Shown here: piece by piece, positions 1 to 9,430 of the stretch
Numbering within the stretch: position 1 is the stretch's first letter
Layout: every line of letters begins with the position of its first letter
From: a virus
Direction: 5' to 3' (one strand)
DNA: 54,952 nucleotides
IMG/VR virus record: IMGVR_UViG_3300031269_000018
Coordinates: 1-54,952 of that record
Made by a program: the position numbers and the translations under genes
Notes under the pieces: model-generated
The model's input: the letters and a program-made list of their open reading frames with translations, nothing else
Databases searched by the model: none
What the model was told of the DNA's origin: nothing

Positions 1-3000
1 TCAGTCAGCTGCGATGTCGCTACCATCAGTAGCAGGTGGTGCGGCTGGTTTTATATCTCCGATCCCAGGAGGTCTTGCAATTGGTACTGGTATTGGTACT
101 TTTTCTGTTGAAGCCGGGGCGTATCTTAACGGCGAAATAATCAAAGAAATGCAGAAGCAAGGTCGCGACATAAAAGATTTGACTCAAAATGATGTGTTAA
201 AAGTACTTGACTCTCCTGCGTTTATTGACGGCGCCAAAACAAGAGCGGTGAAAGCGGGTTTATCCGTAGCGGTGGTCGAAGCGTTGTTTGCGGGTGTTGC
301 AGGTAAAATTATTGCGAGAGGACCGGCTAAAGCAGCGGAGCTTGGAATTGAACAAGCTAAAAAAAGTCAATTTGCAAGAGGTGGCGCTGCGTTTGCACTT
401 GAAACTGCAGGAGAACCAGCAGGCGTAATCGCTCAGCAGTTGGCAACAGGTGAGGAGCTTAATTTCGGTGATGCGGCCTTAGAAGGCATTTCGGGACTAG
501 CTCAGTCAGCAGGTACGGTGGCCACAGTTCAAGCTTTATCAACAGCTAAATCACAAATAGCAAATGCAACTCTAGGTGCTAGACGTCCGGCTGTAGATGA
601 TCTTGATAAAGTATTTGGCGAGGGAGTTGATGATGTGCCGGTAGACTTGCTGTCTGAAGAGCTAAGTAAGCCCGATAGCATAATGGAACCGCAAATTCCT
701 GAGTCACAGCCAGAAACACAGGATCAATTAGACTACAAAGCTGAGGTTCAAGGTGCTCAAGACATTATCGATCAGTACCCTGACTTGCAAGACATGGCGG
801 GATCAATAGATGAAAGCACATTAATTAATTCTAACATCCCTCAAGAAATGTTCTTGGTCGCTAGTGAGATACCAGCAAATCAGAGAACACCGGGACAACA
901 AGCATTAGTTGCCTATGGACGCAAACTTTCAAAGCCAGGCATGTCAGACACAGAAGAAATTGCACAAGGCATTTCAGATCCTATACCACAAGATCCTGAC
1001 ATGCCGAGTGACTACGACCAAGAACAAGCTGACATGCAACGTTACGAAGCTACACGAGCACTTGATCCTGTATTACTTGGAAACGCAGATAGAGAATTCA
1101 TTGCTGATTATGAAGCCGAAAATGAAGTTACACCTGAGATGGCTCAACAAGATTTTGACAGCAAACCTATTGCAGCAAGAACGCCTAAAGAAATACTGGC
1201 AAACGAAGATCGTCAGAGTATGGCAAACGAAGTAGCAGCTGCTCCAGAGGTTACGGCGCCAGTTACAAATGAAACAGTATCAGATGCCGTCACTGAGCTT
1301 GAAGGGCGAAATGCTCAAGCAAGTGTAGCCGTTCCAATTGAAGCGGGAGAGTTAGGTACAAATACAGCACAGGCAGATACTACAGATACTGAACAGGGCT
1401 TTGTCAGTGAAGTACCTACAAACGCTGAAATCGACATAGCAGCAAACGAAGCAGCGGCATCACCAACAATCGACGAAAACAAAGCAGCTCTAGCTGAATT
1501 AAAATCGCAGAAACCTAAAGGTATCAAGGCTAAGCGTGATCAAATTGTAGCGATTGCAGATAAGACCACTGAAATTAAAGAAGCAGTGATCCTTGATATC
1601 GACACGAAAGCTAACGAGTCTGCGTTATCACCAACTAACAACAAACCTGAGCCAACTGATGCACAAAAAGAATCAGGTGATTATGACAAAGGCTTAGTGA
1701 CAATCGACGGGATGGGCATTGCGATTGAGAATCCTAGAGGGTCAACACGTAAAGGCAAAGACACGGATGGTAAAGAGTGGGCGACTACCATGAAAGACCA
1801 TTACGGCGAGATCCAGAATACGCGAGGCGCTGATGGTGATAACGTTGATGTATTTATTGGTGACGATCCTACATCCGATGCTGTGTTTATTGTTGACCAG
1901 ATTGACCCAACCACAGGAAAGTTTGACGAGCACAAAGTTATTTTAGGTGCTAACTCACTTAAACAAGCAACTATGTTTTATGGCCGTAATTACGACAAAG
2001 ACTGGAAAGGTGCTGGTGCGGTTACTGAGATGACCAAAGACGAGTTTAAAACGTGGTTATCTGACGGTGATAATAAAGTACCAGTTAGTGACACAATAGC
2101 CACTACTCCTGCCGTTACTGAGTCTTCTGCATCCAGTGATATAAAACCTGACGCTGTTGCACCTCCTGCCGCACCAGCAAAACTTGCACCATTACCAGCG
2201 TCGGTTTCAATTGGGCCAGGTTCATTTAAACCTAAACCACTTGGCGGTACGTTATTTAGGGAGACAAATGCTGAAGGGGTCGGTGATATACTTAGAGATG
2301 TTCTTTCAAATAATAGCTACCAAGGAGCCTCTAAAACTACATTCGTTACAGATAATAAAGATCTTGCTCTCGGTCAAGGCGCTAATAAAGGTGTCATGAT
2401 TGAAATGGATGGTAGTTTAGTATCCGGCAGTGAGAACAAAAAACCCGGTACTGGAATTATGGAAGGTGGCGGTAAAGAGTATAAAACAGACTTTATTGGT
2501 CGAGATGCAATTACCAGATTTACTATTCCTAGTGGCTTCAAATTAAAAGGCCCTGCTAGAGTATTTGCAAACGAGCAATTTAGTAAGGTAAAAAACGAAG
2601 ATGGTAGCATAACGTTTACCAGAAAAGATCTTCCAACCCCTGCGCCAGTCGCTGCACCTAAAAAGCCAACAATGGCTGAAAACAAAGCTGCAAAAGATGC
2701 TGCGAAAGCCGCACAGCCTACTGACGATAAACGCACAGCGGCTAGAAAGAAATCACTTGCCGTTAATGACACTGATTCACTTGCAACTGCAGTCGCTAAA
2801 CGTGGTGGCCTTGATAAAGCTTCATGGATACGAGAAGGCGCTGATCCTGCAGCTGCTAAACGTGGCGGTAATAGTGTTCCGGTTCCCATTGGTAAGCCAC
2901 TATTCAGAGCAAAAGGTGGCATGACTGCAGATAGTGTAGCGGAGTTGGCCAATGAGCTAGGGTACGGCAATGATATAGATGCAAATACCGCAGTAAGTAT

Positions 3001-6000
3001 GATCCTCGGTGAGTTAAATGGCACACCTTCATATACGCCAGCTGGTACTGAGTCTCAGATGGCCGCAGCAATGGATGACCAAGAAGCTGCTCAAGCGCAA
3101 GCAGATGACTTTGATTTGCAGTCAGAACAAGACGGTACAGCTACACCACCGGCAACGCCGGAACCAGCAGCGCCAACAATGAACGATGTAGAAAGCCCTG
3201 AAGAGTTTGGTCTTACTGGCTCGGATAGAGCATCGGATGCGAATGCAAACCAAAGTGATATGTTCTCTCCTGGTGCTATGAACGAGCCTGTGTTTGACGA
3301 TGACGATGATGGTTATGCTTTTGGTTTACCTAATGATTCAATTGAAGGTAGTTCTGATAGCAAAGAACCCTTGTCTGAAGTATCAGAGCCAACTAAACCA
3401 ACACTTGCACCGGAATCATCGCCAATTGCTAAGCTTGTAAAGAACGGCGATCCTCTGGCAGTAGTACAGAATTTAGAAGCTCGACTGGCAGGAACCATGC
3501 TCGGTGAGATAGTTACACGTATAAAAGACTTGATCCCACAGGGACTTCGTTTTGAAACCATTTCTATTGGTGATGTTGACCCTACGCCTTCTGGCAACTT
3601 TAAACGGTCCGTTGGGATCTTCTGGCCTTCTCAGAACAAAATCATATTGCGTGACGAAACATGGACAGAAAATGGTCTTGATGACGAGACAATCATTCAT
3701 GAAGTACTGCATGCAGTAACTAGAGATCTTCTTCAAACTGGAAATCTTGCAGTAAACAAGAATACAGAGCTCGGACGTGCAACAGCCAATGTTTACGACT
3801 TAGCAAATACAATAATTAAGGCGCTAAAGAAAAGAATAGCTGATGGCACATTAGTAATGGAGAGCAACCTCCTAGATATTGCAACTGAAAATATTGACGA
3901 AATCATTTCATGGGGACTTACTAACGAAAAATTTCAGCAGATTCTAAAAGACACTCATGTGGACTATCAAACTGTATGGTCCAAATTTGTCAGTGCGCTT
4001 GCAAATCTAATGGGGATTAATCAGAACGATATGACAGCGTTTGAAGCGTTAATGTCAGCGACAGATCAAATTCTTAATGCTGACTTTCGAGCTAATCCTG
4101 AGTCACGTAATGAGTTAGTTAAAACCATTGAATCAAGTTTTGTAAACTCTAAACCGGATCTTCCATCGCAGCAAAGGATCGTAGAGCTACGCGAACAAAA
4201 CAGTATTGATGAGGAGCTACGCGATAACAGACTCGACATCGCTGCCGGCAAACGCATAAAAGATACCAACGCAGAAATAGACATCCTTGAACAGCAGATC
4301 GAAACACGTAGAGCGAATGATCCTCACTTCAAGCCTGGTGAAGAAGACATTGATAAACTTGCTGAAGAGAAGCTTGCCAAATCAAAGCAATACATGACGT
4401 TAATGGATCGTATGAAAGATGCACTTGATGACAAATTAAATTGGTGGGAAAACGTCCCCAATACAATTGGTCGAATAGCCTCAGGTGCGTTTTACGTTGA
4501 GCAATCTGAGCGCAACATGTATGACGGCCGTAAATCAGCGGAAGACTCCATGACTGCTTTTATACACAAAGCAAATAATTCAAAAGTAGCGGCGTCGATG
4601 GTTATTGATAAATTTGGCGCAAAGCTGGTCAATGGTACTGTTACAGCAGTTAGAGAAAAGCCAGGCCTGCGTCAGATACTTGAGGAAGTGTCAAAAAACG
4701 GTACGCGGTTTCTTCGACGCTTTGAGTTGTACTTGGTAGTCAACAGGTCCAAAGAATTAATAGAGCAAGGACGTGAGAACTTTATTACTCAGAAAGAGAT
4801 TGACACTGTAGATGCGTGGATGGAACGAAACCCAAACACAAAAGCGTTATTTGAAAAACAACAACAAGCGCTGGCTAAATGGAACGAAAGTAACTTGCAA
4901 ATTGCTATCGACGCCGGGTGGATAAATTCTCAAGATGCGTTTGGCGGTTTTAAATTTGTAACCGATGAAGGTAAGGAACTGCTAGGACCGGACAGTACGT
5001 TTTTCAAAACAGAAGCTGAAGCTCAATCAGTAGCAGATCAATTAGGAGTGAAAGGTAATATCGAGAAAGTAGATGGTTGGTTCAATGACGCATACGTACC
5101 ATTTTACAGAGTAAGCGATGATGGAACTACAACCAAGTCACCAAAGTCAAAGGGTAAAATTGGAGAGGTTGGCAAAGCAACCAAAAAGCTGAAAGGCGGT
5201 ATAGGTGCAATACCAGTACTCGACAACTTAGTTAAAAACGCTGAGTTTCTTATTAAAGGGTCGATGAACACACTTGCTATGCAAAAAGTAGAGGAGTCTT
5301 TTACCGATACTGCAATGGAAGAAGCAACAGCAGCTGAGCTTCAAGGACTTGATATTGCTAAGCTACTAGACCCGGCTGTTATGAGACAAGAATACAAAGA
5401 AATGCAGGAACAAGCCGAAGCTGACGGAGAACCACTTGCTGATATGACAGATGCGGAGTTGAAAAGATGGACATCATTTAAACAGTTTGCACGACCTACT
5501 TCTCAAAACGTAGCGGTAGTATACCGTAATGGACGTGCTAAGTATTATAAAGTACTGGAGCCTAAATTATTAGATGTTATAAAATCAATTGGGCCTTACA
5601 AAGCGTCTGCACTTCTTAAAATCGTCGGCATGCCAACACGATTACTGCAAAAGTCGATTACCATCATGCCAGCGTTTCTTGTAAGATCGTTTGCTCGTGA
5701 GGTACAGAACGCTTTCATTGTTAATAAAGAAGGTGGTTACAACCCGCTTAAAACGCTTAGCGTAGCACTCAAGAACTTTGGAAAAATAGCAGTCGGTGAT
5801 AATGTATGGATGGAAGAGATGATGGTATCCGGCCATGTAAATTACAATACATACACAAACACAGCGCCTGATAATATACGTGCTCAATTAGAAAAAGCAG
5901 GTGTTAAAAAAGGCAGTTTTAAAGATATTGTGCAAGGGCAATTCTTAGGGCTTCGTCCTATGCTTCGCTTGTATAAGCAAATTGCGATTGCCTCAGAACA

Positions 6001-7177
6001 TGCAAATAGACGATCTGTATATGACTCAGTTTTAGAAGCAGGCGGTACAAAAGAAGAGGCGATGTACCAGGCACTTGATATCATGAACTTTTCAAGACGA
6101 AGCGACTTACAAGCGATGGAAGTTTTAAACGCCGTTGTTCCGTTCCTGAATCCACGTATACAAGGTATTGACAGGTTGTTTAGAGGTTACAAGGAAGATC
6201 GTAAAACATTCGCTCTAAAAGCCGGTATGATGACTGTAGCGGCAACATCACTTGCACTTTGGAATTGGGAAGAAAATGATGAGGAAATGAGCAAACTCAA
6301 GGATGAGGACAAAGCCATGAATTACCATTTCTTTATTGATACTGGATCAGGTGTCAAGCAACATTGGCGTATACCAAAAGGCTTTGAAGTTGGTCAGATT
6401 ACAGGTACATTACCTGAGTTCTTTGTTGAGCAGCTTTACGGCAAAACACCGGAGCCTACTCTAAAAGCACTTCGTCGATTTATGACGACCACGTTTGGCC
6501 TTCAAACACCTCAGTTCATAGCCCCTATTAAAGACGTTGGATTTAATGAGGACTCGTTTAGACAGCGGCCTATTGTTAACTTTGGACAGCAGTTCTTATT
6601 GCCTCCTCAGCAGTTTGACCAGTGGACGTCGAAGCTTGTTGTAGATATCGCTCAGTCACAACCAGACTGGATGCCTACTTGGTTTCGTTCGCCTAAGCAA
6701 CTTGAGTATTTAATTAAAGGCTATACTGGCTCAGCGGGTGCATTAGTGCTTGAAGGGATTGACGATATTTACCGAGCTACAGGTAATGCACCTGATCTAC
6801 CAACCAAGAAATTATCTGAAAGGTATTTGATACGCGACTATTTACGCACTGGGTCATCATCATCTACAAAGCAAACGGATCTTTTTTATGACATGTTAAC
6901 GGACGTTGGTAAGCTATCAAGTACGTTAAAATCAGCTAAGGATTCAGATCGTGCACAGTATCGCGAGTTAAAAGCAACTAACCGTGAGAAACTTGCCGCA
7001 CGTAAATCGCTGAATAGAATTGGCAGTCAAATGACTAAGATATCAAATCGTATCAATAGAGTACTTGAGTCAGATGCAAGCAGGGACTTTAAAGCAGCTG
7101 AGAAAGATCGCCTTGTAAAACAAAGAAACGAAATGGCTCAGCGAGCAGTGGATAAGTACTTCTACATATTTGACTAG
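1..7177 (+). CDS. Giant polyvalent internal-virion protein, 3' part (continues from 54116)
   Basis: This is the C-terminal ~2391 residues of a 2616-residue protein; the frame is open from base 2 and joins in frame to the ATG at 54116 through the 163-bp overlap. In full-length numbering I see a Gly/Ala-rich hydrophobic start (~230-350); a long acidic linker; an inorganic-pyrophosphatase-like polyvalent domain (~785-915, around GMGIAIENPRG and DGDNVDVFIGDD); a region vaguely like ADP-ribosyltransferases (~968-1100, weak); a zincin metallopeptidase motif HEVLH near 1458 (bases 3698-3712); coiled-coil stretches; and a segment like the large-polyvalent-protein domain LPD38 (~2100-2440). Phage and conjugative polyvalent proteins of this type are delivered with DNA into the cell. 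Its place after the internal-virion genes suggests it is ejected, but this is inference. The gene ends at a UUCG terminator and overlaps the convergent gene by four bases. Confidence 0.85.
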   Translation, partial: QSAAMSLPSVAGGAAGFISPIPGGLAIGTGIGTFSVEAGAYLNGEIIKEMQKQGRDIKDLTQNDVLKVLDSPAFIDGAKTRAVKAGLSVAVVEALFAGVAGKIIARGPAKAAELGIEQAKKSQFARGGAAFALETAGEPAGVIAQQLATGEELNFGDAALEGISGLAQSAGTVATVQALSTAKSQIANATLGARRPAVDDLDKVFGEGVDDVPVDLLSEELSKPDSIMEPQIPESQPETQDQLDYKAEVQGAQDIIDQYPDLQDMAGSIDESTLINSNIPQEMFLVASEIPANQRTPGQQALVAYGRKLSKPGMSDTEEIAQGISDPIPQDPDMPSDYDQEQADMQRYEATRALDPVLLGNADREFIADYEAENEVTPEMAQQDFDSKPIAARTPKEILANEDRQSMANEVAAAPEVTAPVTNETVSDAVTELEGRNAQASVAVPIEAGELGTNTAQADTTDTEQGFVSEVPTNAEIDIAANEAAASPTIDENKAALAELKSQKPKGIKAKRDQIVAIADKTTEIKEAVILDIDTKANESALSPTNNKPEPTDAQKESGDYDKGLVTIDGMGIAIENPRGSTRKGKDTDGKEWATTMKDHYGEIQNTRGADGDNVDVFIGDDPTSDAVFIVDQIDPTTGKFDEHKVILGANSLKQATMFYGRNYDKDWKGAGAVTEMTKDEFKTWLSDGDNKVPVSDTIATTPAVTESSASSDIKPDAVAPPAAPAKLAPLPASVSIGPGSFKPKPLGGTLFRETNAEGVGDILRDVLSNNSYQGASKTTFVTDNKDLALGQGANKGVMIEMDGSLVSGSENKKPGTGIMEGGGKEYKTDFIGRDAITRFTIPSGFKLKGPARVFANEQFSKVKNEDGSITFTRKDLPTPAPVAAPKKPTMAENKAAKDAAKAAQPTDDKRTAARKKSLAVNDTDSLATAVAKRGGLDKASWIREGADPAAAKRGGNSVPVPIGKPLFRAKGGMTADSVAELANELGYGNDIDANTAVSMILGELNGTPSYTPAGTESQMAAAMDDQEAAQAQADDFDLQSEQDGTATPPATPEPAAPTMNDVESPEEFGLTGSDRASDANANQSDMFSPGAMNEPVFDDDDDGYAFGLPNDSIEGSSDSKEPLSEVSEPTKPTLAPESSPIAKLVKNGDPLAVVQNLEARLAGTMLGEIVTRIKDLIPQGLRFETISIGDVDPTPSGNFKRSVGIFWPSQNKIILRDETWTENGLDDETIIHEVLHAVTRDLLQTGNLAVNKNTELGRATANVYDLANTIIKALKKRIADGTLVMESNLLDIATENIDEIISWGLTNEKFQQILKDTHVDYQTVWSKFVSALANLMGINQNDMTAFEALMSATDQILNADFRANPESRNELVKTIESSFVNSKPDLPSQQRIVELREQNSIDEELRDNRLDIAAGKRIKDTNAEIDILEQQIETRRANDPHFKPGEEDIDKLAEEKLAKSKQYMTLMDRMKDALDDKLNWWENVPNTIGRIASGAFYVEQSERNMYDGRKSAEDSMTAFIHKANNSKVAASMVIDKFGAKLVNGTVTAVREKPGLRQILEEVSKNGTRFLRRFELYLVVNRSKELIEQGRENFITQKEIDTVDAWMERNPNTKALFEKQQQALAKWNESNLQIAIDAGWINSQDAFGGFKFVTDEGKELLGPDSTFFKTEAEAQSVADQLGVKGNIEKVDGWFNDAYVPFYRVSDDGTTTKSPKSKGKIGEVGKATKKLKGGIGAIPVLDNLVKNAEFLIKGSMNTLAMQKVEESFTDTAMEEATAAELQGLDIAKLLDPAVMRQEYKEMQEQAEADGEPLADMTDAELKRWTSFKQFARPTSQNVAVVYRNGRAKYYKVLEPKLLDVIKSIGPYKASALLKIVGMPTRLLQKSITIMPAFLVRSFAREVQNAFIVNKEGGYNPLKTLSVALKNFGKIAVGDNVWMEEMMVSGHVNYNTYTNTAPDNIRAQLEKAGVKKGSFKDIVQGQFLGLRPMLRLYKQIAIASEHANRRSVYDSVLEAGGTKEEAMYQALDIMNFSRRSDLQAMEVLNAVVPFLNPRIQGIDRLFRGYKEDRKTFALKAGMMTVAATSLALWNWEENDEEMSKLKDEDKAMNYHFFIDTGSGVKQHWRIPKGFEVGQITGTLPEFFVEQLYGKTPEPTLKALRRFMTTTFGLQTPQFIAPIKDVGFNEDSFRQRPIVNFGQQFLLPPQQFDQWTSKLVVDIAQSQPDWMPTWFRSPKQLEYLIKGYTGSAGALVLEGIDDIYRATGNAPDLPTKKLSERYLIRDYLRTGSSSSTKQTDLFYDMLTDVGKLSSTLKSAKDSDRAQYRELKATNREKLAARKSLNRIGSQMTKISNRINRVLESDASRDFKAAEKDRLVKQRNEMAQRAVDKYFYIFD

Positions 7178-7524
7178 GGCTTCGGCCCTTTGTATTTATT
7201 TCTGTAATTGCTAATTAAACGCAGCACGAGATCAGAACCAGGTACACCCTTGATGGCTGCTACTTGCAATACTTTACGTGACTCATTTGCAATGTATGTA
7301 AGTTCAATCAACTGGTCGCGAAGTAATAAAGTTTCAAAAGGTCTTTGTGTTCGTGGTTCGGTCTTGCTTCCTAGCGTGTTTTGAATTTCTAGTAAATTAA
7401 TAAGTTCATCAGCCATTTCAACTGAGAACTGAGTCTCTTTGAAAACGCATTCAAGAAGACACAACATCATATCTTTTAATCTTTCTTGATCGTGCGCACT
7501 TCTGGATGTAGATATAACTGTCAT
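7174..7524 (-). CDS. Hypothetical protein, 116 aa, last gene of the minus module
   Basis: I do not recognise this protein. It looks soluble and mostly helical, with a basic C-terminus ending Lys-Gly-Pro-Lys-Pro. It is the final gene of the long minus-strand operon and converges on the giant virion gene with a four-base overlap. The ATG at 7524 lies three bases after the stop of the upstream gene and follows GGAG in GAAGGAGTAAATT, a good ribosome-binding site. Confidence 0.7.
   Translation of the reverse strand: MTVISTSRSAHDQERLKDMMLCLLECVFKETQFSVEMADELINLLEIQNTLGSKTEPRTQRPFETLLLRDQLIELTYIANESRKVLQVAAIKGVPGSDLVLRLISNYRNKYKGPKP
7176..7204 (+). terminator. UUCG-loop intrinsic terminator of the late operon
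   Basis: A stem AGGGC / GCCCT with a TTCG loop (7176-7189) is followed by a T-rich run, TTGTATTTATTT. It begins inside the stop codon of the giant gene. The same bases encode the Gly-Pro-Lys-Pro end of the opposing gene, so one sequence serves as terminator on one strand and coding on the other. No T-run follows on the minus side, so it should act only on plus-strand transcripts. Confidence 0.8.
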
Positions 7525-7527
7525 AAT

Positions 7528-7743
7528 TTACTCCTTCATAAACCTAACAATACGGCTCTTATGAACTACGTATGTTTCGTAACCTGGTATTGTGGTGGTG
7601 AGAGGCTGTGAGATCCTGTACCAGTCTCCATACTGGCTTACAGCTGTTCTAGCAACCGTAGTAGTATCGCATTGAATAGCGTCTTGGTAGACATACATTG
7701 GATCTACATATACATGTACGATTTGATTCATTTTTTTATTCAT
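7528..7743 (-). CDS. Hypothetical protein, 71 aa
   Basis: Unrecognised. It has many Val, Tyr and Thr residues (around YVDPMYVYQD and YETYVVHKSRIV), suggesting a small beta-rich fold. Its ATG at 7743 overlaps the stop codon of the upstream coiled-coil gene (TGATG), so the two are translationally coupled. Confidence 0.65.
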   Translation of the reverse strand: MNKKMNQIVHVYVDPMYVYQDAIQCDTTTVARTAVSQYGDWYRISQPLTTTIPGYETYVVHKSRIVRFMKE

Positions 7744-7982
7744 CAGCCTTCACCCTCCAGTTTTAACTCTTTTTCCCACTGCCTGTGGTATTCAGCAACC
7801 CTATCGTTCTCTTTGTTAGTTGCTAATTTTTTATTTGCATCAGCTAACTGCTCACGTAACTCTAGTTTTTCTAACTGTAGCGTTTCTGCAACCCTACCCC
7901 ATGAATCCCGATTTTGCTTTAATTTTTCTATTTCATCAGCTTGGTCGATGACTTTTTGTAGTAAGTTATTTATTTTAGACAT
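7743..7982 (-). CDS. Small coiled-coil protein, 79 aa
   Basis: The whole sequence is charged and helical with heptad-like Leu/Ile spacing. Its segment DSWGRVAETLQLEKLELREQ resembles DSWRAVAHKLEQDKLDLK in the next gene upstream, suggesting an ancient tandem duplication. The start follows ACTGGAGAAGGAATA, a version of the CTGGAG start context of this module, and its ATG shares bases with the upstream stop (TAATG). Function unknown. Confidence 0.7.
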   Translation of the reverse strand: MSKINNLLQKVIDQADEIEKLKQNRDSWGRVAETLQLEKLELREQLADANKKLATNKENDRVAEYHRQWEKELKLEGEG

Positions 7983-8356
7983 TATTCCTTCTCCAGTTTT
8001 TTAACAGCGTCAAGTAAAGCCTGTCGATATCCATGCAGTAATGCGTGAGTACCCTTATTCCAGCACGTTCCAAATGACAATCCTTTAGCTGCGGAGTGAA
8101 GTTCTTTGTAACCAGCTAATGCGTATTTTAAATCTAGTTTGTCTTGCTCTAACTTATGCGCTACTGCTCTCCATGAGTCTTTCAAGTTTATTTCTTTAGC
8201 TAACTGCTCTTGCATATTATCGTGCGCCCACTGATTGGCATCACTTTTAATTTTTAAATCAGCGTATTTCTCTGCCCATGCGTCTAACTGTTCACGTAAT
8301 CTTTGATTTTCAGCTAAAAGATCCACATTGACTTTACTGTTGTCTGTTTTAATCAT
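7982..8356 (-). CDS. Coiled-coil protein, 124 aa, paralogue-like to the next gene
   Basis: The first ~80 residues are a charged coiled coil (LLAENQRLREQLDAWAEKYA onward). The C-terminal ~40 residues contain Gly, Cys and His (around LSFGTCWNKGTHALLHGYR) and look like a separate small domain. It shares the DSW..VA..L..DKL.L motif with the 79-aa gene downstream. Function unknown; the pair may form hetero-oligomers, which is inference. Confidence 0.7.
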   Translation of the reverse strand: MIKTDNSKVNVDLLAENQRLREQLDAWAEKYADLKIKSDANQWAHDNMQEQLAKEINLKDSWRAVAHKLEQDKLDLKYALAGYKELHSAAKGLSFGTCWNKGTHALLHGYRQALLDAVKKLEKE

Positions 8357-8558
8357 TAGCCTGCCCTCCTATTAGCGGTTTAAATATTTTTCTTATTTCA
8401 GGATTTTTGCTGTATTGTAAATCAAAATCAACCCTATTTTTAAACTCGTACCTTACTACTTCTTTTGTATGAGGATTTTTAGATTCGTAAATCTTAGGCC
8501 ATAAATCAAAACCCCCAAGCGTCTGTTCTTGTACCTTCAAATTTAAAAAATATGCCAT
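8349..8558 (-). CDS. Hypothetical protein, 69 aa
   Basis: Unrecognised small protein (MAYFLNLKVQEQTLGGFDLW...). The open frame runs back to 8600, but I chose the ATG at 8558 because it overlaps the stop of the upstream gene as TGATG, the coupling used repeatedly in this operon. Its own end overlaps the next gene by eight bases. Confidence 0.6.
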   Translation of the reverse strand: MAYFLNLKVQEQTLGGFDLWPKIYESKNPHTKEVVRYEFKNRVDFDLQYSKNPEIRKIFKPLIGGQAND

Positions 8559-9022
8559 CAGTCTGCACTCCCTATGCAATAGCCTTCTGCGATAAGCCAC
8601 TCATAAATGCTTAATTGATGATCGTCTAAAAAGTTGTGATAGGTGTTGTACCAGTCTTTAGGCAACGGCTTAACTTTGGATTTTGTGTAGCCAGCGTCGT
8701 ATAAAGTTAAACGTGCATCACTAGCATCCGCACAATCTTTTGTTAATTTAAACATTTCATCAATCGCTTTTTGCTTTTCGGCTTCTTTTTTATCCAGGAC
8801 AGGACGATACTGAGGATCCATAACATCTGCGGTGTGTATACCAATATATTTCCCGTCGCCCAAACTCTCAGTAAAAAACCGTTGTCCGTCTATGTGGTGT
8901 CCTACTACTTTATGAGTAGCCTTACACCACCATTCCTCTACACCATCCTCACCGACAACTTTAGGGGTATCTAACTCTGTATTTAAAAGCGGCATCCCTT
9001 TACCATTCCAATTGTTGCTCAT
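8558..9022 (-). CDS. Hypothetical protein, 154 aa
   Basis: Unrecognised. Aromatic-rich (WWCKATHKVVGHHIDGQRFF) with a charged helix near residues 80-100 (KKEAEKQKAIDEMFKLTKD). It starts after CTGGAGAATAAA-ATG, exactly the start context of the DEDD exonuclease gene at 15105. Soluble, no signal peptide; function unknown. Confidence 0.7.
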   Translation of the reverse strand: MSNNWNGKGMPLLNTELDTPKVVGEDGVEEWWCKATHKVVGHHIDGQRFFTESLGDGKYIGIHTADVMDPQYRPVLDKKEAEKQKAIDEMFKLTKDCADASDARLTLYDAGYTKSKVKPLPKDWYNTYHNFLDDHQLSIYEWLIAEGYCIGSAD

Positions 9023-9057
9023 TTTATTCTCCAGTGTCCGTTGTTATCTATTGCATT

Positions 9058-9429
9058 TTAAAGCTCGCATAATATACGTGCTTTTTTAAGAGCGACTTGA
9101 AATGAATCATCAAGAGGCGCTTTAATTTTACCTCTCATATGTCGCGTTTTTACATCAAATTTAGCTAAATTTACTTTCGAAATACGTTGTGTGTCGTACT
9201 TTAAAAGCCCCAGTTCAAAACCCGCTTTTAATCGACGTATGCTTTTCTGAACGTTTAAATCCGTCATTCCATTCATACCTGAGTGCCTACCCTGCATAAT
9301 AAATTTTAAAATGCGAGAGTAAGCAGTCTCATTTAATTTGTGCATGAAATGCGTTTCTACGACAGTCATACCTGCATAACGCCTAAGCTGATGCATCACT
9401 AAAAATGCTTTTTGCGAAGACGTCAGCAT
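9058..9429 (-). CDS. Hypothetical basic protein, 123 aa
   Basis: Lys/Arg/His-rich and helical, without Asp/Glu clusters, so nucleic-acid binding is possible but not shown. The ATG at 9429 follows the upstream stop by one base. No recognised domain. Confidence 0.65.
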   Translation of the reverse strand: MLTSSQKAFLVMHQLRRYAGMTVVETHFMHKLNETAYSRILKFIMQGRHSGMNGMTDLNVQKSIRRLKAGFELGLLKYDTQRISKVNLAKFDVKTRHMRGKIKAPLDDSFQVALKKARILCEL

Positions 9430-9430
9430 T

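Noticed and set aside
1-163. Fixed terminal repeat of T7 type
   Set aside because: The length is similar to T7's, but the repeat is within a coding region and carries a mismatch; assembly overlap is simpler.
2374-3024. 216-aa open frame on the minus strand
   Set aside because: Lies wholly inside the giant gene; its hydrophobic, repetitive content mirrors the other strand's Ala/Pro-rich coding and no ribosome-binding site is near its start.
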